From a virus, in IMG/VR virus record IMGVR_UViG_3300017963_000190, positions 186,001-250,000 of that record: 64,000 nt of DNA, one strand, 5' to 3'. Below the pieces are notes generated by a model that saw nothing but the letters and a program-made list of their open reading frames with translations, ran no database searches and was not told the DNA's origin. Below, one piece after another: positions 1-7,006 of this stretch; position 1 is the stretch's first letter, and each line of letters opens with the position of its first letter. The position numbers and the translations under genes were made by a program.

Positions 1-264
1 GATTCATTAGAAGAAGAGGAAGAATTTGCAGCACGGCAGGACTTTGTGGAGTCTGTGTTAGACCACCTGGAGCCGGACCAGCGCAATCTAGTGTGTCTTC
101 GCTACGGAGTTATTGACAGCGTAAAGGTTGAGTTAAGTCCTCGTCAGGTTCTGCGTGAGACATTCCGTCAAGCAGCGTGTAGAGCAATTTTGCAGAGGTC
201 TATGGCGGTCACCGCGGATGAGCGTCTGTCTCTGCTTCGTCCAGAAGAGCTTCCTCCCGAATAA
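1..264 (+). CDS. C-terminal part of a possible sigma-like protein (5' end outside window)
   Basis: The frame is open from base 1, so this is the last 87 residues of a longer protein; an internal GTG at 46 is not needed as a start. The stretch LEPDQRNLVCLRYGV resembles the start of sigma70 region 4 (L-x-x-R-x-x-x-x-L-R-Y-G) and is followed by a possible helix-turn-helix (LSPRQVLRETFRQAACRAIL). If right, it could be the phage sigma factor for the lone TAAAAT promoters in this window. That link is inference; the resemblance is short and the rest of the protein is missing. Confidence 0.4.
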   Translation, partial: DSLEEEEEFAARQDFVESVLDHLEPDQRNLVCLRYGVIDSVKVELSPRQVLRETFRQAACRAILQRSMAVTADERLSLLRPEELPPE

Positions 265-292
265 ACTTCCTGCGTGTAGGATTTCGCTTCTG

Positions 293-305
293 TCTTGTAA
301 AATAC
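293..305 (+). promoter_or_regulatory. TCTTGTAAAATAC promoter-like element
   Basis: One of about eight near-identical copies. No TTGACA-like box lies 16-18 bp upstream. It sits in the 100-base gap before the ssDNA-binding protein gene, with a 68-base leader to the ATG. Confidence 0.55.
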
Positions 306-371
306 GAGAGTGCGGCAAGCAATAGATTCACAGAACCAGAAAACTGCTGATTCACGAAAGGAGTGACGAGC

Positions 372-1691
372 ATGGCTAAGAGATCGCGTCGGATGCGTGG
401 AAGGCATTCGATTTCAGATGCACCAGGAGGCAGCTATGGGCCTAAGTGGCACGAGATGCTTACGTACATCACGAAGCCAAAAAAGGGGAAGCTGCGAGAG
501 GTTCGTATTGCTGGAGGGTTTTTTGTAATCTTCCAGCACTACGTGAAATTCCGTAACCGAAAGAATGCGATTTCTGGTTACTATGAGCTGTGCCCAAACT
601 GGAATTGGGAGACCGGTGAGTTCAGGCAGGGACCTGATGCCACCTGTCCCATCTGCGCAGATTTCAACGATCGAGACCTTCCCGAGCACTTGAGGATGTT
701 CGGTAGCTTCCGCTACTACTTTGACGCCTTCGACGTCACGATGGCTAAAGGTAACGGTGGCGAGACGATCTTCGGTGTCGCCTTCGTCAACAAGTACGGT
801 AAAAACGATTTGGCGTCCCTCGCGGATATTCTGGGCAATGAGGTGGATGATGAGGAGAATGGCATCTCGGTCCACTGGTTCCTCGATGAGAATGCAAAAG
901 ACGCAAAAGATCGTATGCGCTTCCACCAGGGACAAAAGATCCCGATTCGCTACGATGAGGACCGCGGCCTTTATTTGATGAAGGGTGGCAAGAAAAAGAT
1001 CTTTAAGGGTGAGCCGACCGACTTCGCGGAGATCATCACTCCCAAGTCTGGTGATGAGATCAAAAACGATCTCCAACGCAACGGCTGCTACCGTGAGCTG
1101 GAGAGCTACTTGGAGTCTCAAGGGGACGACGATATCTCTGCAGATGTTCCTGGGTGGGGTGACGACGGTGAGGAGGCAGAGGAAGAGAAGCCGAAGCGCA
1201 AGCCGCGTTCCTCTCAGAAGAAGTCGGGCAAGGGTGGCGGCAACGCTAAAGGAAAAGGCAAAAGCAAGCCTAAGTCCAAGCCCAAGCCGAAAGGAAAGGG
1301 CAAAGGTAAAGAGAAGTCCAAGAAAGCCGAGGAGGTGGAGACGCCTCCAGATGATGACGAGTGGGGATCTTCCGACGAGGGTTCACCTGGCGACTGGGAT
1401 GACGATCTAGGAGATTCTGGTTCCGACGCCGCAGATGAGGACTGGGGCTCGTCCTCTGACAGTGATGAGAGCTCAGGCGAAGGTTGGGATGATGAAGGCT
1501 CGGACGACTCTGGCTCCGAAGAAGCCTCCGATGACTCTGATGATGGTGATGTGGATGGTTGGGGCGAGGCTTCTCACGACGACTCCTACTTCGGAGACGA
1601 TGATGGAGACGATGATTGGGGGAGCTCCTCCGATGAAGCCGGCGACTCGTCTGACGATGATGGGGATGCGGACGACCCTGAGGACTGGTAG
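372..1691 (+). CDS. gp32-like single-stranded DNA-binding protein with zinc site and long acidic tail
   Basis: 439 residues. ATG at 372 is chosen over GTG 363 because AAAGGAG ends 8 bases upstream. Residues 45-200 look like the gp32 core: H56, C74, C92 and C95 (CPIC) match the order of the gp32 zinc ligands (H, C, then CxxC), followed by an aromatic-rich segment (FRYYFDAFDV). A Lys-rich linker (about 285-330) leads to a Ser/Asp/Glu/Trp-rich tail of over 100 residues; gp32 also has an acidic C-terminal tail that contacts replication partners, but this one is unusually long. It heads the recombination block, just ahead of the RecA-like gene, which fits a role in coating ssDNA. Confidence 0.8.
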   Translation: MAKRSRRMRGRHSISDAPGGSYGPKWHEMLTYITKPKKGKLREVRIAGGFFVIFQHYVKFRNRKNAISGYYELCPNWNWETGEFRQGPDATCPICADFNDRDLPEHLRMFGSFRYYFDAFDVTMAKGNGGETIFGVAFVNKYGKNDLASLADILGNEVDDEENGISVHWFLDENAKDAKDRMRFHQGQKIPIRYDEDRGLYLMKGGKKKIFKGEPTDFAEIITPKSGDEIKNDLQRNGCYRELESYLESQGDDDISADVPGWGDDGEEAEEEKPKRKPRSSQKKSGKGGGNAKGKGKSKPKSKPKPKGKGKGKEKSKKAEEVETPPDDDEWGSSDEGSPGDWDDDLGDSGSDAADEDWGSSSDSDESSGEGWDDEGSDDSGSEEASDDSDDGDVDGWGEASHDDSYFGDDDGDDDWGSSSDEAGDSSDDDGDADDPEDW

Positions 1692-1710
1692 TTAGTAGAG
1701 GCAGCTGCCT

Positions 1711-2064
1711 GTGATGAATCTGGTGCAGTTAAGCGCGCGAAAATATCACGGAGAGGTAGTGCGTGTTTCTTGGGACGTAGCTATAGCCCTCAATAACCTC
1801 GGCGCGGAGCACTTGCTGCTCATCTCGCAGGAAGCCGATGAGGCTGAAATGCTACAAAGCGTCGTCACCGGGTTTTTGGCTCACCGGCAGCTGCCTCTAT
1901 ATGCCGCCCATGTTCTAGTGAGCTTGGGTAATGATGCCGCCACACAACTCGCCGTCGCAGTGGTTCCTCAAGTAAGGTACTACCGCGATGCTGCTGAGGT
2001 GGGGCGTCGATGGGGCACCGTAAATTACGAGGCTTTAGCCTCCCTTTTAGGGCTTTCTAGGTGA
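1711..2064 (+). CDS. Hypothetical protein between SSB and recombinase
   Basis: 117 residues from GTG 1711, or 116 from the adjacent ATG 1714. Not recognised. It is compact with hydrophobic strands (HLLLISQEADEAE; YAAHVLVSLG) and no cysteines. It lies 19 bases after the SSB gene and 7 before the RecA-like gene, so a DNA-handling role is likely by position only. Confidence 0.75.
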   Translation: MMNLVQLSARKYHGEVVRVSWDVAIALNNLGAEHLLLISQEADEAEMLQSVVTGFLAHRQLPLYAAHVLVSLGNDAATQLAVAVVPQVRYYRDAAEVGRRWGTVNYEALASLLGLSR

Positions 2065-2071
2065 GCGCACG

Positions 2072-3373
2072 ATGGCTAAAAAAGAGAAGGATGACGCGAA
2101 AATAATGTCTGCAGTGGACGCGGTTTCTGTCGCGTTCGAGGAGCTGGACGACCTTGACTGCATTAACCTGCAGCAGGGGAAGCGCGTGCGTGATGCCATG
2201 TCCACCGGAAGCCTTTCGCTTGACCTCATTAAGGGTGGTGGAAACAAACCGGGCCTCATGGAAACCATTTTCGGCCCAGAAGGTTCCGGTAAATCAACCC
2301 TCATTAATTCGTACATCGTCAGCGCACAATCATTGAACATACCTGCTATCTTGTACGATCCAGAATCTGGCTCAGATCCGGTGTACATGCGCACGCAAGG
2401 CGTTGACCTGCGTTATCAGATCTCTGTTAAAGAGGGGAAGAAGACTGTCAAAAAACCCGGATTCTTCTACACACAACCAGAATGCGGAGAAGACGTCTAC
2501 CGTCATATCTTACGGACGCTGCGCCGACTTCCCATCGTAGATGATGGACCAGCTCAAATTCTTTTCTTGATTGATAGCTTTGAGGGGATGGCTAGCGAAG
2601 AGGTCGATGAGAAAGGTGAGGGTGGGCGTATTGCGGATGAAGCGCGCATGCATTCTTACTACCTAAAGAGAGTTGTTCCACGGTTGCGCCGTCGGGGAGC
2701 CATCTTGGTAGGCACCAACCAAATGCGTACCGCAATAGGCACGTATGGGAATCCCCAACAGGAATCTGGTGGGCGTGCACTACGTTACTGGCCAGGATAC
2801 AAAGTTCGGGTTTCTGTTAAACGTGTGGAGGCAGACAAGATTAAGGTGCAAACGCTTCCCGTCATTTGGCGTACGACGAAAAACAAGGCGTTCCCTCCAC
2901 ATCGTAGTACGGACATGCGTATCATGATGGGACGCGGTCTCGATCCAGCCTATGACGCGCTGTACTTCTTGAAGCAGCTGGGGTACATCGAGGTACGTGG
3001 AGGAAAGACAAAAATCCTGCTACCCGGACACGGTAAGGTGTTAAGTTGGAAAGACTTCCGGCGTACTGTAGAAAATCCTGAGTTCCGTGCCAAGTGCTTT
3101 GCAATGTTGCGTAGTAATGATACCTATCGGCGCTACTTTGAGCATAGCAAGGAGTCAACCTACTTCTACGATGCCGACTACACATTCGAAGATGAGGCGG
3201 AAGATGAGGCGGAAGATGAGGAGAAACTGGCACAGCAGGTAGAAGACGATGCTGCTGAGTACGACGAGATGCGGCGCAAGCGACGCAAACGGGGAAAGCG
3301 CCCGCACGGGAAGTCGAAAAAACAGGATCACGAGGATCTCGCCTTTGACGAGGAAATGATGTTCGATGAGTAG
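2072..3373 (+). CDS. RecA/UvsX-type recombinase
   Basis: 433 residues. Walker A GPEGSGKST at 68-76; the following YDPESGSDPVYMRTQGVD matches the RecA segment around E96 (DAEHALDPVYARKLGVD type). Walker B ILFLIDS ends at S169 with D168. The L2 region at about 213-239 (NQMRTAIGTYGNPQQESGG) matches RecA NQIRMKIG...ETTTGGNAL. These are diagnostic for strand-exchange recombinases. The C-terminus is phage-specific: a repeated DEAEDEAEDEE acidic run, then a Lys/Arg-rich stretch and a second acidic end. It overlaps the next gene by 8 bases and works with the SSB upstream and SbcCD downstream. Confidence 0.93.
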   Translation: MAKKEKDDAKIMSAVDAVSVAFEELDDLDCINLQQGKRVRDAMSTGSLSLDLIKGGGNKPGLMETIFGPEGSGKSTLINSYIVSAQSLNIPAILYDPESGSDPVYMRTQGVDLRYQISVKEGKKTVKKPGFFYTQPECGEDVYRHILRTLRRLPIVDDGPAQILFLIDSFEGMASEEVDEKGEGGRIADEARMHSYYLKRVVPRLRRRGAILVGTNQMRTAIGTYGNPQQESGGRALRYWPGYKVRVSVKRVEADKIKVQTLPVIWRTTKNKAFPPHRSTDMRIMMGRGLDPAYDALYFLKQLGYIEVRGGKTKILLPGHGKVLSWKDFRRTVENPEFRAKCFAMLRSNDTYRRYFEHSKESTYFYDADYTFEDEAEDEAEDEEKLAQQVEDDAAEYDEMRRKRRKRGKRPHGKSKKQDHEDLAFDEEMMFDE

Positions 3374-4409
3374 GTTGGATCCACAGTCGACTTCGGACTT
3401 GCTGCGCACCATATTAATGGTCGCGCGTAAGCTAGGCGACGATGACTACGGGTGCTTTTTGTTTTCCGCAGCACCTGCGTTTCAGGAGGATGTGTGTGGG
3501 TTGGTTGTACGTAGGCCAGGAATGGTCAAGTTCCGCGGGTCAACCGTCGAAGCCAAAGAGCTAGTGCACCGTTTCCATTTGTTGGGCTATTACGTACTAC
3601 TCTACAAATACGATGAATTATCCTCTTGGTACTCTTCTCTAGACGCGTTACCCGCGTACCGGGAGCCGTTGCAGGAACAGCCCTTACTTGAAATAGCGGA
3701 ACACCTTCCTCCACACCAAACTTACGTAGAGCTCTTTGGTAGCGGATCGCCGATGTTTGCTGCAAAAGCGCCCGCAAATGTGGAGGTTTATAATGATGTG
3801 TATAGTCATGTAGTCAATCTGTTCCGCATCCTGCGATACCCAGAAACACTGGGCAAGTTCTTTTTGCTGAGTCGTTTGTTCCCTCCGACACAGCCGATGG
3901 AGGAGTCTCAACTGCGGAGCCATGTACGATATGCAGAAGAGAGCGATCTTGTACTACTGGCTTATAGTTGGTTCATGCACACCTACCCAGTACTCTCTGC
4001 TTTTGTGGGGGCGCAGAGTCAGCAGACCGCATTGCTGTTTGATGGGAACACATCCGAAGTAGCTGATGCATTGATCGCGATAGATTCCAATTTCCTACTC
4101 TTTCGCGACCGCCTGATGCGCATGCAGTTCGAGTATAATGACTGGCGTCGTGTGCTTACTACTTACGACACAGATAAGACATTATTTTGGGTTGACGTGC
4201 CCACTTCTGGGCAGCATGCTCTTACTCCAGAAGAATGTGGGTTACTTGTCAACCATCTAACTTCCTGCGGAGGATCGGCAATTGTTTACATCAACGCTGA
4301 AGACCGCCATGAAATACTGGATGAGCTTTTAGCAAGCGAGGCGTCTAAGAGGCGCTCACGGTGGAAACTCATTGAGTTTAGTAGTTGCTGGATTTACAGA
4401 AAAGCCTGA
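3366..4409 (+). CDS. D12-class adenine methyltransferase-like protein with degenerate catalytic motif
   Basis: 347 residues. After an unrecognised 110-residue N-terminal domain comes a Dam/D12 layout: SAM-binding motif VELFGSGSPMF (121-131), the conserved ND (143-144) and NLFRILR. The catalytic DPPY box should follow; at the matching place, after a FW strand, the sequence reads DVPT (277-280), then H and L spaced as in the family. Without DPPY normal N6-adenine methylation is unlikely, so it may be a SAM or DNA binder. It overlaps the recombinase gene, so it is translated with it. Confidence 0.65.
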   Translation: MSRLDPQSTSDLLRTILMVARKLGDDDYGCFLFSAAPAFQEDVCGLVVRRPGMVKFRGSTVEAKELVHRFHLLGYYVLLYKYDELSSWYSSLDALPAYREPLQEQPLLEIAEHLPPHQTYVELFGSGSPMFAAKAPANVEVYNDVYSHVVNLFRILRYPETLGKFFLLSRLFPPTQPMEESQLRSHVRYAEESDLVLLAYSWFMHTYPVLSAFVGAQSQQTALLFDGNTSEVADALIAIDSNFLLFRDRLMRMQFEYNDWRRVLTTYDTDKTLFWVDVPTSGQHALTPEECGLLVNHLTSCGGSAIVYINAEDRHEILDELLASEASKRRSRWKLIEFSSCWIYRKA

Positions 4410-4457
4410 AACCAGTACACATCATCAAACGCGCGTTGGCGCACAGGAGAGATTGAG

Positions 4458-4733
4458 ATGCCTAGGAAAGCAAAAGATTCTGGAACCAAGTCCCCCAAAA
4501 GCAAGCGGCTCGCTCCGGAGAAGATGGCCCGAGCTGCGCAAATGTTTTACAAGGAGGTAGGTCCCAAGGTGGTCACCGCCTCGAAGATCAAACAATTCTA
4601 CGCAAGCATGGGCCTGCGCGTTGATAGTCAGTTGGTGGAAGCACTGGCCAAGGACTTCACCAAGACGATGCTGGGCGCTGCCAAGCGCTGCGTCGGGAAC
4701 AAACGCGGCACCGTGAGGCCTATGGACCTGTAG
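4458..4733 (+). CDS. Small basic protein with histone-fold signature
   Basis: 91 residues. A Lys-rich N-terminal tail (1-20) is followed by helix alpha1 (about 41-53), the loop LRVD, a long helix alpha2 (about 57-80), then NKRGTVRPMDL. The last part matches the L2 loop/alpha3 start of histones (H4 AKRKTVTAMDV, H3 AKRVTIMPKDI; archaeal GRKTVKAEDV). The chain stops right after PMDL, so alpha3 is cut short. RBS AGGAGAGA. It sits between DNA-repair genes. Histone-fold proteins dimerise and wrap or bridge DNA; a role in compacting phage DNA is inferred. Confidence 0.6.
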   Translation: MPRKAKDSGTKSPKSKRLAPEKMARAAQMFYKEVGPKVVTASKIKQFYASMGLRVDSQLVEALAKDFTKTMLGAAKRCVGNKRGTVRPMDL

Positions 4734-4748
4734 TTTTGGGGGACCGCG

Positions 4749-5825
4749 TTGCCTCGTTTTCTCCATACAGCGGACTTGCACCTGAATTCGCTGCGGCGGT
4801 TTAGCAAGTTCTACCTCGACCGGGCGCAGATGATGCTGCGGGAGATCCTGCGTATCGGCCACGAGCACTCGGTGGATTTTATCCTCGTGGCCGGCGATGT
4901 TTACGACCGTCGGGACATTACTCACCTGGAGCGCCAGCTGCTGTCGGAGTGGTTGGCTACATCGGATATACCTATCGTGGCCATCAGTGGCAATCACGAT
5001 AAGCGTTCCAACGAGGTGGGAGACACTTGTTTGAGCTACCTTTCCTGGCTCAGTGAGAAATTCCACGAGCATGTTGTGTACGACGGTGCACCACTCATTG
5101 TGGAGATACGCGGCTGCGCGCTTATCCTCGTACCATTTCAGGGATGGATGGATCAGGAGCTATACTTAATACTGGATGCACTGGTTCCTAGGGCAGTGGA
5201 GTCCGATTTGCCGGTGGTGGTTGCGATGCACGAAGCCGTTCAGGGCTGCGTCACTGACGTGGGAATGACGGTTACCAAATCCAACCAAATTCGCTTGGAC
5301 GACGCATTTCCAGACGTAACGTACTGGGCTCTTGGTGACATGCACGTGAATCAGCAAGTAGCAGATCGAGCATGGTATTCAGGGTCGCCGCATCAGACCA
5401 AGTTCGATGAAGTGCAAGAAAAGGGCGTTCTCATCGTAGACACCGATGATCCAAGTAATCCAGAGTTTGTTCCTGTTCCGTCCATCCCGCTTTTGATGTT
5501 GACCGAAGAGCCATTTAAGTGGCCAGACCCCACAGAAGCTTTGGTGCAGTTCCGCCCAGATGGTCCGTCACCCGAGTATGTGCTACCGCCGAACGTAGAA
5601 ATACATCCTAGTGTAATCGTAGGCGGCATCGAAAAAGAGACAAAAGAGCGACAGCTGGTAGGGATTTTCGACGGTCTTGATGACGCTTTACTGCGGGCTT
5701 CCCTTCCAGGTGAGATGCTTCCTTTAGCATGGCGAATCGCTTGTAAACTGGCACGCACGCTGCAAATAGATGTAGAGCTACCAGAAAGATACCAGACTTC
5801 CACGGAGCCCACAGAAGATGATTAA
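4749..5825 (+). CDS. sbcD: SbcD/Mre11-type nuclease subunit (T4 gp47-like)
   Basis: 358 residues from TTG 4749 with GGGGGA upstream. Metallophosphoesterase motifs in order: D9-x-H11 (TADLHL), GDVYD (49-53), GNHD (81-84), MHE (about 160) and LGDMH (about 195-199). This is the two-metal exonuclease core that pairs with the SbcC/Rad50 ATPase encoded 1.2 kb downstream; in T4 the gp46/gp47 pair resects DNA ends for recombination. It overlaps the clamp-loader gene by 8 bases. Confidence 0.9.
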   Translation: MPRFLHTADLHLNSLRRFSKFYLDRAQMMLREILRIGHEHSVDFILVAGDVYDRRDITHLERQLLSEWLATSDIPIVAISGNHDKRSNEVGDTCLSYLSWLSEKFHEHVVYDGAPLIVEIRGCALILVPFQGWMDQELYLILDALVPRAVESDLPVVVAMHEAVQGCVTDVGMTVTKSNQIRLDDAFPDVTYWALGDMHVNQQVADRAWYSGSPHQTKFDEVQEKGVLIVDTDDPSNPEFVPVPSIPLLMLTEEPFKWPDPTEALVQFRPDGPSPEYVLPPNVEIHPSVIVGGIEKETKERQLVGIFDGLDDALLRASLPGEMLPLAWRIACKLARTLQIDVELPERYQTSTEPTEDD

Positions 5826-6996
5826 CGTTCAGCACTTAGCTGTGAAATACCGTCCACGCACTCTGCGAGAGGTGATAGGACAAAAGCAGGTGGTTGGGAG
5901 TATTATTGGAGCACTGCGGCGTAAGAGCATCCCGCCGGTGATCCTCCTGCATGGACCCCATAGCACAGGCAAGACCACTATTGCCCGTCTGCTGGCCAAG
6001 TATTTGAACTGCGAGAAGCCCGACAAGGATCACACTCCTTGCGAAAAGTGCTCCAGCTGCAAGGCGTCGAACGATGTACTCGCTGGGCGTTCCGTACACA
6101 CCGATGTTACTGAGCTCAACGCAGCGCTTCATGGGGGAGTAGACGCAATCCGGCGCTTGGAGAGTTTGGCTCCGCAAGCCCCTCGTTACAATGTGCGCAT
6201 TTTTATATTGGACGAGGCGCACGGTATCACAGCTACAGCTTTCAGAGGAGCTCTAAAGCTTTTCGAGGATCCTCCTCGTCGAGCCATGTTCTTCTTGTGC
6301 ACCACAGATTTCGAGAAACTGCCTAAGCAGATTATCGATCGCTGCCACATCTTTAAGCTGACCCCGATCGATACAGATCTTATAGCGAAGCGTGTTTACC
6401 AAGTTGCAATAAAAGAGGGATTCAAGCCAGGAAATCCCAAGATGCTGAAAAAGCTGTGCCAGCAGATTGGTGCAGCGTCCGACGGTCACATGCGCCAAGC
6501 ACTGGGGCTACTAGATAATATCAGGAATTATGCTGAAGGGCAGGAAGGTTCCATCAATTGGGATAAGATGCTGCCGGAGATAATCGAGAACACTCCGGAG
6601 CTTGCCCCATATGTGACGGCTCAGCGCTACGTGGCCGCAATTTTTAGCGGGAAGCATCCTCGCGCTTTTCTGGCCATCGACAACACGCAGAACCATGACT
6701 ATCTGGTGCGCCGTGTATTGGAGTGCTTTGATTTAATCGTCTCCTCTTGGATCGATGAAGAGCACCTGGTTGACCGCGGGAAGTATTGGATGCTCAGAGG
6801 AGTACATGTACCTTCCAAGGACGTTGGCAAGAAGGTGCTGCTCCAGTCTGATGGGATGGAGGAGATCATGACGATTTACCTTGATGCGCTTGATCGTATC
6901 AAGAACTATACTACTGATCCCAAGGTTACTGTGCAAGCGGCAACACTGCGGGTCATGAAAATCATCCGTAGTTGGAATAAACTGAGCAAGAGCTGA
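5818..6996 (+). CDS. dnaX: DnaX-like clamp loader ATPase (gamma/tau type)
   Basis: 392 residues. Opens with LAVKYRPRTLREVIGQ, the hallmark DnaX start; Walker A GPHSTGKT (46-53); a four-Cys zinc module (C65, C75, C78, C81) as in bacterial DnaX; Walker B LDEAH (131-135); sensor segment CTTDFEKLPKQIIDRC. It is shorter than bacterial tau, like the gamma form. It loads a sliding clamp for the phage replicase. Tailed phages of the T4 group use gp44/62 here, so a bacterial-type DnaX suggests another lineage. It is set between the two SbcCD genes. Confidence 0.92.
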   Translation: MINVQHLAVKYRPRTLREVIGQKQVVGSIIGALRRKSIPPVILLHGPHSTGKTTIARLLAKYLNCEKPDKDHTPCEKCSSCKASNDVLAGRSVHTDVTELNAALHGGVDAIRRLESLAPQAPRYNVRIFILDEAHGITATAFRGALKLFEDPPRRAMFFLCTTDFEKLPKQIIDRCHIFKLTPIDTDLIAKRVYQVAIKEGFKPGNPKMLKKLCQQIGAASDGHMRQALGLLDNIRNYAEGQEGSINWDKMLPEIIENTPELAPYVTAQRYVAAIFSGKHPRAFLAIDNTQNHDYLVRRVLECFDLIVSSWIDEEHLVDRGKYWMLRGVHVPSKDVGKKVLLQSDGMEEIMTIYLDALDRIKNYTTDPKVTVQAATLRVMKIIRSWNKLSKS

Positions 6997-7006
6997 TAAC
7001 ATTATC

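Noticed and set aside
414-1121. 235-aa minus-strand ORF opposite the SSB gene
   Set aside because: Antisense shadow; the + strand product has zinc ligands, RBS and operon context.
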